Both the position numbers and the translations under genes were made by a program. Source: an uncultured Clostridium sp. (lineage in GTDB: Bacteria; Bacillota; Clostridia; TANB77; CAG-508). From it: a DNA stretch of 34,808 bases. The notes under the pieces are model-generated. The model saw nothing but the letters and a program-made list of their open reading frames with translations. It made no database searches and was not told the origin of the DNA. Location of the stretch: the NCBI GenBank assembly GCA_946545035.1, contig CAMNND010000001.1, forward strand, positions 1 to 34,808, read 5' to 3'. Shown piece after piece: positions 14,380 through 23,095 of this stretch. Every line of letters begins with the position of its first letter. Within the stretch, counting starts at the first letter, position 1.

Positions 14380-15447
14380 ATGGAATATAATGATCTTCGT
14401 GAGTTAGCTCGTATCGCCGTTAAGGCTGATCCTACCGCTCCTACCGCTTATTCTTTCGGCAATGAGTCTTATACTCTTGACCAAGTTAATGCTGCTCTTG
14501 CCACTGAATTTCAAAAGCTAGCTGGTACTTATCGTGATTATCGTGAAAATAAGAATATCATCTTCCGTCTAATCGAAGAGACTATTGATGAGGTTCTTCC
14601 TGCACGCGTTGAGCAACAGTATGCTCAATTTGCAGAGGTTCGTAATGTTGCTCAGGGCGACAAAGCTATTTTCCGTATGCGTGTTACCGAAGCCGCACGT
14701 AAGCGTGCTAAGACTTTCGTTACTCGTGTTGGTCTAGCTGGTCGTTACGAAGTCTTCATGCTTGATGGTAAGAGTCTTGAGGTTGGAACTGCTGCTATTG
14801 GTGGAGCCGCTCGCATCGGCTTCGAGGAAATGCTCGATGGCCGCATTCAGTTCTCTGAGCTTACCAGTCTTGTAATGGAAGGTATGGACGAGTTCATTTA
14901 CCGTGAGATTGCTAAGGCTCTTGAAGCTGTCGTTCAGGGTCTTCCTCGTTATCAGCGTGCTGAAGTTGCAGGCTTTGACGAGGCTACCATGGACGAGCTT
15001 TTAGCTATTGCTGATACTTATGGCCGCGCTGCAATTTACTGCACATTTGAATTTGCGGCCAAGATGCTTCCACAACAGAATTGGGTTTCTGATGATATGA
15101 AGAATCGTCTTTGGGCAGATGGTTGGCTAGGCAATTATAAGGGTCATAACGTTATTATTCTTCCTCAGTCTGTTGTTGACGAGACTAATAAGGAGAAAGT
15201 AATTGATCCTGCTCAGGCTTATATTATGCCTATTGGACAAGACAATAAGCCTGTTAAGATTGTCTTTGAAGGACCTACCGCAGTTCGCACCGTTGAAGAT
15301 AATGATGACTGGAGCACCGATTTCCAGACTTACAAGAAGTTTGGCGTTGCTACCTTCTTCACCAACTTTATTTTTAGTTATCGTAATACCGATCTCGTTA
15401 AAGCGACTCGTACACATAATCTTCCTGCTGAAACTGTTAATCCTTAG
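14380..15447 (+). CDS. Major capsid protein (HK97-fold), 355 aa
   Basis: This is the shell subunit. Start ATG 14380 has GAGAGGAGGAATAAG. The sequence has the HK97-type order: N-terminal helix, E-loop region with basic residues (EAARKRAKTFVTRVGLAGRY), a long spine helix (LTSLVMEGMDEFIYREIAKA), P-domain with AIYCTFEFAAKM, and a late beta strand segment (HNVIILPQSVV). All four tryptophans are TGG and codons are strongly biased to CGT, GGT, CTT and GCT, as for the most abundant protein. The first stop is TAG at 15445-15447 and the frame stays open behind it (separate entry). A strong terminator follows. Confidence 0.9.
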   Translation: MEYNDLRELARIAVKADPTAPTAYSFGNESYTLDQVNAALATEFQKLAGTYRDYRENKNIIFRLIEETIDEVLPARVEQQYAQFAEVRNVAQGDKAIFRMRVTEAARKRAKTFVTRVGLAGRYEVFMLDGKSLEVGTAAIGGAARIGFEEMLDGRIQFSELTSLVMEGMDEFIYREIAKALEAVVQGLPRYQRAEVAGFDEATMDELLAIADTYGRAAIYCTFEFAAKMLPQQNWVSDDMKNRLWADGWLGNYKGHNVIILPQSVVDETNKEKVIDPAQAYIMPIGQDNKPVKIVFEGPTAVRTVEDNDDWSTDFQTYKKFGVATFFTNFIFSYRNTDLVKATRTHNLPAETVNP

Positions 15448-15552
15448 ATAGAACCAGGCTCTGAAACCTCTGGAACTAACAATAGTACAAGTGGAAGACC
15501 CGATCCAGATAGCTTATTCTTAGATCCATAGGAATCAGCGTCTGAACATTAA
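15448..15552 (+). other. In-frame extension of the capsid gene behind TAG
   Basis: After the TAG, 27 codons read IEPGSETSGTNNSTSGRP... to a second TAG (15529-15531), then ESASEH and TAA (15550-15552). The composition is Ser/Thr/Gly/Pro-rich, like a flexible surface tail, and there is no ribosome site for separate translation. Codons (CCA, GGA, AGA, TTA) differ from the capsid gene. If TAG is sometimes read through, a minor long capsid form would result. Readthrough is inference. Confidence 0.4.
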
Positions 15553-15562
15553 TTTAATTATA

Positions 15563-15597
15563 GGGAGAGGGACTTAAAACTCCCTCTCCTTTTTTTA
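15563..15597 (+). terminator. Terminator after the capsid gene
   Basis: GGAGAGGGA and TCCCTCTCC form a 9-bp stem with an 8-base loop, followed by TTTTTTT. Confidence 0.9.
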
Positions 15598-15621
15598 TTA
15601 AAGAGATAAAAGGAGAAAATA

Positions 15622-16179
15622 ATGGGTATTGTTAATGATACAACTTTAGTACCTGTGCGCAATATGGTTAATCATCGAGTAGTTTATACAATTCCAGAAG
15701 AACACCGACGCGTAGTTTTTGAAGCATTTCAAGAGAGAAAAATTCCTGCAAAAGAACTTCGTGCTCTTAATTATACAGTTGGTGGAAGTATTTTATTAAA
15801 GAACTATCTTTGTGTTAAAAGTGCTGATATGCGCGCAGAATTTAATATACCAAGCGATCAAATTGAATACGATTGGACAGAAAAAGATATACAGCACGTT
15901 TTACTTAGTAATGACTCTCCTATTGAGCAATTAGAAGATGCTTTAGATTTTGCTCCACAAGGTATTCGAGAAATGATTGTTGATTATGCAGTTGAATGGA
16001 AAATTCCTGATTCAAATCGTAGAAAAGTAATTTCTAAGATGATGAATTTAAATATAGATGAAATGATTAAGTTTGCAGAAATGGTTGAAGAGAGTAATGA
16101 TACTGTTCCTCAAAATACTCATCGTCGTTTAAGTGATAAGCCTGCTACTAGTAGAACTGGACGACGTTTACAAAATTAG
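15622..16179 (+). CDS. Head-associated hypothetical protein, 185 aa
   Basis: Starts at ATG 15622 behind AAAGGAGAAAAT and ends TAG followed at once by TAA. The N-terminal half is beta-like (GIVNDTTLVPVRNMVNHRVV), with 'YTVGGSILLKNYLCVKS' inside. The middle is helical (PIEQLEDALDFAPQGIREMI) and the C-terminus is basic and disordered (RRLSDKPATSRTGRRLQN). Both tryptophans are TGG. It lies directly after the capsid terminator, at the head-tail boundary. I do not recognise the family; a head-associated or adaptor role is only positional. Confidence 0.65.
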   Translation: MGIVNDTTLVPVRNMVNHRVVYTIPEEHRRVVFEAFQERKIPAKELRALNYTVGGSILLKNYLCVKSADMRAEFNIPSDQIEYDWTEKDIQHVLLSNDSPIEQLEDALDFAPQGIREMIVDYAVEWKIPDSNRRKVISKMMNLNIDEMIKFAEMVEESNDTVPQNTHRRLSDKPATSRTGRRLQN

Positions 16180-16199
16180 TAATTTAGAAAGGAGAGGCA

Positions 16200-16697
16200 A
16201 TGTCAGAAGAAACTCCTTTAAATACTTCTTTTGAAGAGATGTATGATTTCTTTCTTGCGGGGATTACAGACGATATGTTTATGGAAATGACAAAAGAAGA
16301 TACAGATGCATTATTAGAAGAAATTCTTTTGGCCGCATTACCTCATTTTGAATTTCCTAGAAAAAATATTTTTGATCTTGATTTAACAAATAAAACATTT
16401 GGTGATAAATTAACTCAAGAAGAAATGATGATAATTCGTCAATATATGATTAGTGAATGAATTGGCTATCAACTTGCTAATATTGATTTAGTTAAACAAA
16501 AGTATAGTGGTAGTGATTTTAAATTTACTTCACAGGCTAGTCATTTAAAACAGTTAGTTACGCTTAAAAAAGAATATGAAACTAAAGGTTTTCATTTACA
16601 ACGATTATATAATCGTCGCAAAAGATTGAAAACGGGAGGCTATGGCTCTACTTTTGCTAGGGTCATGGATATATCTGATAAACATTATTATGATTAG
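16200..16697 (+). CDS. Head-tail connector-like protein, 165 aa (one TGA as Trp)
   Basis: Starts at ATG 16200 behind AGAAAGGAGAGGCA. One TGA (MISE-Trp-IGY) joins two halves; the stop is TAG at 16695-16697. It is an acidic helical protein: LLEEILLAALPHFEFPRK, then KLTQEEMMIIRQYMIS, then a long basic helix. That order resembles the helical head-completion proteins (HK97 gp6 type), which form a ring below the portal. The next gene begins inside its last codons (ATGATTAG), so translation is coupled. Confidence 0.65.
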
Positions 16698-16998
16698 TGT
16701 TTATGATGTTGAGGTAGATAATGCAACAATTCGCCGCAATTTAAAACGTTTACAATCTCAAACTTTTAAATTACTTCCTATGCAAGAAGAAGGTGAAGAT
16801 TGTAAAAAACCTCTTGAAACTATTATTCTTGAACTTTTAGGGATGCAGGGACTTTTTTCTACTTTAGATCCTTTAGTAACTTTAATTTGTAAATTACAAG
16901 GATTAAAGGAAATTGATGGGGATGAAAATTTTATGCTTTATCGTCGCACTATTTTTGAATGTTGTGGACTATTAGATAAAGTAGCTGAATGTTTTTAA
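16690..16998 (+). CDS. Small head-tail joining protein, 102 aa
   Basis: I chose ATG 16690 (MISVYDVEVDNATIRRNLKR), which overlaps the upstream gene by 8 bases. A longer in-frame start at 16642 lies deep in that gene. The protein is helical with four cysteines, no Trp, and ends TAA. Its place between connector and tail-completion genes suggests a neck or adaptor part, but no family is recognised. Confidence 0.6.
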   Translation: MISVYDVEVDNATIRRNLKRLQSQTFKLLPMQEEGEDCKKPLETIILELLGMQGLFSTLDPLVTLICKLQGLKEIDGDENFMLYRRTIFECCGLLDKVAECF

Positions 16999-17014
16999 AG
17001 AAAGGAGCGGCCAA

Positions 17015-18193
17015 ATGTCTCTAAAAACATTAAGTGCAAGATTACAATATAATGGCGGAGATAGGCTCGGCCGCATTAACCTACAAAAATTACGAAGTTT
17101 GCGAGCAGCATTAGGAGATGATTATCAATCTCGCTTAATTAAAACCCCTAAACGTGAAGCATGACCTTGTTTAATTAATGATGATGTTTCTGGTTTAAAA
17201 CCCGATTATGATAAAAAGATTATTTCTGTTGAATATGATGCGGGACTTGAGCCAGGGGATGTTTTTGAATGTCTTGATGATGGAACTCATTGGATGATAT
17301 ATCTTCCAAGATTAACAGAAACGGCTTATTTAAGAAGTTCTATTATTCGATGTCGTTACACAATGACAATAGACGACGAAGAATATTGAATTTATTTTCA
17401 AGGTCCTACAGAAACAGACCTCCGTTGATTTATTAAACGAGGAATTAATATTAATGAATTAAATCTTTCTGGTACCATATATATAAAATTAAATGCGCAA
17501 ACGAGAGCATTTTTTGAACGTTTTACACATATAAAAGTAGATAATCATATTTGGGAAGTTCAAGTTACAGACAGCATTTCTGTACCAGGTATTCTTGAAA
17601 TAGAAGTGCAAGAATATTATGACAATCCAATTGCGGAACTTCCTGAAATTAAACGTGCTATGAATACGGATGATAGTGTTATCATTGGAGAAACACTAGT
17701 CCCGCAAGATTCTACTATAGGATATTATATTCCAAAAGAATATCTAAATAGTGATTATTCTTGAGAAGTTCTTAATAATCCAAGAGTACAGATAGTTGAA
17801 GTTATGAATGATGGTAATATGTGTAAAGTACGTATACATGATGGCGCAGTTGGATCTTATATTATTAAGTATGGCGATTATACTTTAGAGTCAACAATTG
17901 ATTGAAAACGTGAATTTATAGAAGGTCCTACAAAAGTAGCACCATATGGTTTTTATACATATCGAGCAAAAAATGACAATGTTGTTTTTTCAATTGATAA
18001 TGTGGCAGTTGCTAAAATAATTAACCAAGACGGTAAATATTGTAAAATTGAAATTATTACTGGCCGCAAGAGTAAGTTTAATTTAACTTGTGCTTTTGAA
18101 GAAGATGGAGAACAACAACAAATAATCGTACCTATTACTATTGGATCATTTACAGGAGATAAAAATGAAAAAGACCTCGGCCTTGTTAGCTAA
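17015..18193 (+). CDS. Neck/tail structural protein, 392 aa (TGA as Trp)
   Basis: Starts at ATG 17015 behind AAAGGAGCGGCCAA and ends TAA. Five TGA codons and two TGG encode Trp. Without TGA decoding only the first 50 codons would be read. The protein has an N-terminal helix-turn (LQKLRSLRAALGDDYQS) and many beta strands with alternating residues. The C-terminal domain (VAKIINQDGKYCKIEIITGR, followed by FNLTC and PITIGSF) is Ig-like in rhythm. It resembles the large head-closure or minor head proteins of Bacillota phages. The start of the next gene lies within its end (29-base overlap). Confidence 0.65.
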
Positions 18194-18788
18194 AAATTTT
18201 AAATCAACTTTTTTATCCTGTGAAACCGATCAAGAAACTATTTGGCGGCGACTCTTTGTCGAGAGTCGCCCTTATAGCGATAAATTGAAAAAACTTTTAG
18301 TAATTAATACTGCGGATTGTCTTGATGAAGAACAAATTCAATATCAAGAAATTATTGATAATATTAATCTTCAAGATTTAAAAGATAAACAATATTTAAA
18401 AAATGTTCCTAAATTAGAATTTGGTGAGCATGAAGAAGTAAAAGCGTATATTCTTTTAGAATTTGATGATTTTATTCCAACTACTAATCCACATTATAGA
18501 GATTGTACAATTACTTTTTCAATTATATGTCATCTTGACTATTGAGAATTAGATGATTACAAACTTCGCCCATATCAAATTGCTGGATATATAGATGGAA
18601 TGTTAAATGAAACAAAGTTATCTGGTATTGGTACTCTACGATTTTTGGGTGCAAATGAGATTGTAATGAACGAATATCTTGGAGGTATTGTCCTTCGTTA
18701 TATAGCTACTCATGGTAGTGGAGATGATAGTGAAACTCTTGATCCTACTTTACCAGCCCCGCAAGATTTAGGCGGAGGAGCCTGGTAG
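18165..18788 (+). CDS. Tail completion-like protein, 207 aa (one TGA as Trp)
   Basis: Starts at ATG 18165 behind AGGAGATAAAA, inside the end of the previous gene. One TGA (HLDY-Trp-ELD) and two TGG encode Trp; the stop is TAG. The sequence has TITFSIICHLDY, a strand pair common in tail terminator or completion proteins, then RPYQIAGYIDGMLNET and LRFLGANEIVMNEYLGGIVL, with a disordered Pro/Gly end. In that family 'A-x-x-I-D-x-L' followed by two or three strands caps the tail at the neck, and the position agrees. Confidence 0.6.
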
Positions 18789-18798
18789 GTGATTAAAA

Positions 18799-19569
18799 AT
18801 GGGGATAAAAGGAAATAAAGAAAAATTAGGATTGATTTTATCAGGACAATCCTTATTGGTTGAGGATATGAATATATTTGTTACTCAGCCTAAAATAAAA
18901 GATATTGTTTTATTTGGAGAAGATGATTTTTTAACAAGTATTCAAATTTTAACCAATATAGAACAATTCAATCAAATGATAAAGCAGGGTAATTCTGAAT
19001 TAAACATGATTTCAGATTTCCAATTATTATTGATTTTGATGGAGGAAGATTTTACAATAAAGAAAATGCTTAAAGAATTATTTTCTTTAATTTTTCCAAA
19101 TTATATTGTAAAAATAACTGAAAATAGTATAGATTTTTTAATTGAAGACTCTTCTAAAATTGTAGGACGCATTACTCCTTTTAACTTTGAAAATTTACAA
19201 ATAGTATTAAATGATGCCTTTATTCCGCAAGGAGATAATGAAAGAGAACCTGATTATAATCCTGCAAATGAAGCTGCACAAAAGATTGCAGAGAAAATTA
19301 AAAAGGGACGTCAAAAGGTTCATCAACAAAAAGCGGCTTCAGAAGGTCCGCATTCTGTTTTTGCAGATTATTGTTCTGTCTTATCTATTGGAATGCATAT
19401 GGATATAAATATATTTTTTTCTTATACACCATTTCAATTATATGATGCTTATAAAAGATTTTTTAGCAAAGAACAATCTGATTTTTATATGAGAGTTTCT
19501 TCTATGCCTTTAATGGATACATCAAAAATGGAAACCCCTCCTGAATGAAATCGTAATTTATATCAGTAA
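18799..19569 (+). CDS. Tail-associated hypothetical protein, 256 aa (one TGA as Trp)
   Basis: Starts at ATG 18799; the preceding TAGGTGATTAAAAAT gives a modest ribosome site. One TGA near the end (PPE-Trp-NRN) adds seven residues before TAA. The helical protein has FQLLLILMEEDFTIKKMLKE followed by LIFPNYIVKI, and a basic linker (AEKIKKGRQKVHQQ). The pattern of an acidic 'M-x-E-D' helix followed by 'F-P' recalls tail assembly chaperones or Gp15-type proteins, but it lies before the tail tube rather than after it. Assignment is tentative. Confidence 0.6.
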
Positions 19570-19572
19570 TTC

Positions 19573-19630
19573 GCTGATGCCTTGATCAGCTAATTATAAG
19601 AGATTTTTTAGAAAGCGCGAAATTCTAAAA
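19573..19630 (+). promoter_or_regulatory. Two hairpins in the gap before the tail tube gene
   Basis: GCTGAT/ATCAGC (19573-19590) and TTTTAGAA/TTCTAAAA (19606-19630) are perfect stems in a 127-base gap. No clear T-run or promoter is seen. RNA processing or weak termination before a highly expressed gene are options. Confidence 0.4.
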
Positions 19631-19696
19631 TATCACAAAAGAAAAGACTGTATACATTTTTTTCTATTCGTTTTTTGAGACAAAGGAGGTCCGCTT

Positions 19697-20821
19697 ATGC
19701 GAATGGGTGTACGCGAGATCTGTGATGTTGTCTTCCGTCCTTTAACTGCTGTTGATATTGGTAATCAGCATTTCGATGCTGGTCAGCCTGTTCTTTACCT
19801 TGATACAGCTAAAACCAGTTCTCTTGAGGGCGCTTCCACTACAGTTTATGCTCAGGGTGGAAAAGGTAATCCTCGTTTAATTGGTTGGGACGGCGAGAAG
19901 ACTTTAACATTCACTGTCGAAGATGCTCTAATTTCCCCTGTAAGTTTCTCTATGCTTTCTGGTGCGGGAATCGTTCAAGGTAGTTCTACTACTGGTCAGA
20001 CAATTTACACACATCAAGTTTATGACCTAGTTGTTGAGACTGTTGGTACTGGTGATACTGCTAAGTATTACGTTAAGCTTCCTGCAGATGTTCGTAATGG
20101 TGATAAGATTGTAGTTTCTAAAGAAGCTCCTATTTACGCTACCATTTTAGACAGTGCTGGTGGTCCTAAGACCTTCCTTTCTGCCGTTAAGAAAGCTGAG
20201 ATCTTCACTGATGCTGGTCTTACTACTGGTCTTACCGATGCTCAGTTTGTAGACAATCAAATTACAATTGGCGCTTCTGATGCTCTTTATTTCCAGCTTG
20301 CAGATGCCAATTATACTGACGTTGATGTAAAGGGTGGTAATACTGTCCGTATTGACTGCTATACTGCACATCAAGATGGCGCTCAGGAGATTCAGATTGA
20401 TGCGGAGAGTTTTGCTGGTTACTACTATATTGAAGCTGACACTCTCTTCCGTGATGAGGTAACTGGTCAGGACTTACCTGCTCAGTTTATTATTCCTCGT
20501 GGTAAGATTCAGTCTAACTTCACCTTTACAATGGCTAACTCTGGTGATCCTTCAACCTTCACCTTTACCATTGACGCCTTCCCTGCTTATACTAAGTTTA
20601 ATAAGACTAAGAAGGTAATGGCTGCTCTTCAGATTGTTGATCCTACCGATGCTGGTGGACATAACTATGCTGATACTACTATTATTGGTCATACTAACCG
20701 TACAACCGGTGCCGATATTTACGGCGAGGGTGTTGACACAGCTGATCAAGCTGCCAATATGCCTTATACCAATAGTATCTTTGATACAGCCACTAAAGCT
20801 AATGGTGACGAAGAGCCTTAA
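19697..20821 (+). CDS. Major tail tube protein, 374 aa
   Basis: Starts at ATG 19697 behind AAAGGAGGTCCGCTT, the strongest ribosome site of the tail region. The N-terminal domain has the tube pattern: FRPLTAVDIGNQHFDAGQPV, then LIGWDGEKTLTFTVEDALIS, with a later Ig-like or insertion region. The C-terminal FIIPRGKIQSNFTFTMANSG and STFTFTIDAFPAY strands match the conserved end of long-tail tube proteins ('D-x-x-P'). Its only Trp is TGG and codon bias equals the capsid gene, so it is highly expressed. A double-hairpin terminator follows. Confidence 0.85.
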   Translation: MRMGVREICDVVFRPLTAVDIGNQHFDAGQPVLYLDTAKTSSLEGASTTVYAQGGKGNPRLIGWDGEKTLTFTVEDALISPVSFSMLSGAGIVQGSSTTGQTIYTHQVYDLVVETVGTGDTAKYYVKLPADVRNGDKIVVSKEAPIYATILDSAGGPKTFLSAVKKAEIFTDAGLTTGLTDAQFVDNQITIGASDALYFQLADANYTDVDVKGGNTVRIDCYTAHQDGAQEIQIDAESFAGYYYIEADTLFRDEVTGQDLPAQFIIPRGKIQSNFTFTMANSGDPSTFTFTIDAFPAYTKFNKTKKVMAALQIVDPTDAGGHNYADTTIIGHTNRTTGADIYGEGVDTADQAANMPYTNSIFDTATKANGDEEP

Positions 20822-20834
20822 TTTAATTAATGTG

Positions 20835-20889
20835 GGAGACCCTTATAGTCTCCAATTTAGGGGTACCCTTGCGGGTACCCCTCTTTTTT
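20835..20889 (+). terminator. Terminator after the tail tube gene
   Basis: GGAGAC/GTCTCC precedes a 10-bp stem AGGGGTACCC/GGGTACCCCT with a TTGC loop, then CTTTTTT. Confidence 0.9.
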
Positions 20890-20917
20890 ATTAGAGATTT
20901 TAGGGGGTGAAATATAT

Positions 20918-22342
20918 TTGGCTATAAAAAATTATCTTTACCTTTTTTATGGAAATTATTTGGAAAAAGAAGATGTAGACCCATATGCTATTATTAATAC
21001 GGCAAAACAAGAAATTAAAAGTGCTGGAATGAGGAAAATAAAAGATCTTAGAGGGAGTTTAAATACTCAACGATCTGATTTTGAATCAGAATTACAAAAA
21101 CTTTATGGATTAACTCCACAAGATTTTCAAACAAAATTAGAAAATAATTTTGCAATGAAGCTATTAACAAATTTTGAAGCAGCTCAACAACAATTAGAAG
21201 AAGGATTAAGCAAAGCTGAAACAGACATTGATTTAGGAGAAGAAATAGCTAAAGCTATTACCGCATTAGATCAAATTTTGAAATTAGGAGCTAATTTAGG
21301 AGGACTAACTATAGGTTCTATAGAAAAAGCTAAGTCTTATAATGATAAAATCTTAGAATTAGAAGCAGCGATTAATAGTGGAACAGCAGGAATAAAAGGT
21401 GAAAAAGGAAGTGTTGCAACAGCTGGTATAAATGCTCTTAATAGTGTATCTGGTTCCTTATTAGAAATTGCAGTCGCTATAGCATGAATGGCTGTTATGA
21501 TGGAACTAGGAAAAGCTAATAGTTCTTTAATGGGGGCCATAGGTCAAAATAAAGGACAAAATTTAACTATAACAACTAGACCAAGTGAAGCATTAGAAAT
21601 GTTGTATAGACAAATAGAACAAACTTTAGCAAATGCATCAACAGAAGGCAAAGCTGATAACTTTGTTGTAACACAGAATGTTGTTTCTGGAACAATGTCC
21701 TGAGCAACTTTCCAGACTAAAAATTATAGAAATATTAGAGATATTACAATAGAATCTGTTAAAACCTATGCGGAATTACAAATGGGCCGTTATTTTGGAT
21801 GACATTTTTTAATCAATACTGCAGGTGGTTTAGGAGATAACCATTTACAAGACAATGTAAGTTTTACTCGTTTTAGAGATACAGATTCACAGATAACAGC
21901 TGCAGATATTGATACTCATTGAATGAATATTCAACAGCAAGCTAAAGTATTAGCTGCTGCGGACATTATTGCTGCACAAGGAGTTAAAGAATTAGGAGCT
22001 GGATTAGATTATTACATAGTCAGAGAAAGATTTAGTAATAACATAAGAATTATTCCTGTAGCGGATCTTCTTGACAATCTATATCACGCCTATCAAAATA
22101 GTAGCGATGGTAATTTAAATTCTTTTGGAGTAAGAGATACTTCATGAACAAGTGGAAGATCTCTACAGGGTTCACGAATGAAAAATTATGGAATAATTAA
22201 TGCTTCTGCTTTTAAAGCCCCACCTTGAAGACCCTCTATTCCAAGTGGATGAATACGTTCTAAAAAAGCTTATAATCCTATATATGAAAAATTAAAAGAA
22301 ACAAAAGTTTCTATATCTCTAAATTTAGGATATTATTTTTAA
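20918..22342 (+). CDS. Unrecognised structural protein, 474 aa (seven TGA as Trp)
   Basis: Starts at TTG 20918 behind AGGGGGTG and ends TAA. All seven tryptophans are TGA, so the frame is broken into short pieces in the standard code. The N-terminal 110 residues form a coiled coil (FEAAQQQLEEGLSKAETDID). The middle is Ala/Gly-rich (SLLEIAVAIAWMAVMMELGK), and the C-terminus is rich in aromatic and basic residues (PPWRPSIPSGWIRSKK). It lies between tail tube and the pre-tape-measure gene. No lysozyme or peptidase motif is seen. An internal virion or tail-tip component is possible. Confidence 0.65.
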
Positions 22343-22351
22343 ACAAAAATC

Positions 22352-22380
22352 TTGACAAAATAGAAAAAATTTAGTATACT
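22352..22380 (+). promoter_or_regulatory. Internal late promoter
   Basis: TTGACA, 17 bp, TATACT, 35 bases before the ATG of the next gene. Confidence 0.85.
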
Positions 22381-22414
22381 ATAAATATAGTTATAGAGAT
22401 AAAAGGAGTTGAAT

Positions 22415-22951
22415 ATGATTAATATTGAAGAAGTATTAAATTGTCCTCTTACTTCCCAAGAAATCTACGATATGATTAATTCTTGTCTTGAAGAAGCAGA
22501 AGATAATGGATTTTTAAATCAATTCGTATTTGAACGCGCATTAGTTTGTCACGAAGTTCTTTTACTAATTGAAGATTTAGATGATATTGATGGTCCTATG
22601 GTTGCGGAAAATCCTCTTACTGCATTTGATCATTTCTTAGAAATGGGATATATTCAGAATCTAATTAAAAATCATGCAGACACTGTCGATTACATTGGCA
22701 AGATTGCCGCACAATATTTTGAAGACTATGAAAAATATCTTCTCTCTGTTGGAGGAGTGTTAAATAAAGCTGAGATTTTTAGTTCTGAAGTTCTTCAGAA
22801 TATGGCAGGACAATTTAATGATTTAACTAAGAATGGTGATATTCAAGAGACACTTAAAATTGCAAATGAATGGGGTATGAATCGGCAACCTCCAAAAGTA
22901 GAGAATCCAGTTAATTCTGAACAAGTATTAGATAGTTTATTTAATGTTTAA
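22415..22951 (+). CDS. Pre-tape-measure protein, possible tail assembly chaperone, 178 aa
   Basis: Starts at ATG 22415 behind AAAAGGAG with 6-base spacing; an in-frame TTG at 22409 is too close. It is an acidic helical protein (EEVLNCPLTSQEIYDMINSC, LLLIEDLDDIDGPMVAENPL). It lies just before the tape measure gene, where tail assembly chaperones normally sit. No slippery frameshift site or second frame is apparent, so the usual two-form chaperone is not seen. Its single Trp is TGG. It has its own consensus promoter and a strong terminator, unlike its neighbours, so its dose is set separately. Confidence 0.7.
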   Translation: MINIEEVLNCPLTSQEIYDMINSCLEEAEDNGFLNQFVFERALVCHEVLLLIEDLDDIDGPMVAENPLTAFDHFLEMGYIQNLIKNHADTVDYIGKIAAQYFEDYEKYLLSVGGVLNKAEIFSSEVLQNMAGQFNDLTKNGDIQETLKIANEWGMNRQPPKVENPVNSEQVLDSLFNV

Positions 22952-22956
22952 TATAG

Positions 22957-22993
22957 AGAGCCTTACGAGTGAAAATCGTAAGGCTCTTTTTTT
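22957..22993 (+). terminator. Terminator after the pre-tape-measure gene
   Basis: AGAGCCTTACGA and TCGTAAGGCTCT form a 12-bp stem with a 7-base loop, followed by seven T. Confidence 0.92.
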
Positions 22994-23095
22994 ATTAGAT
23001 AAATAAGGAATTTTCCATTTAATAGTAGATATTGTTATAGACCAAAGGTCTATTATAGAGACATAAGGACATTCCGAGAGGAAGGTGAAAATACT

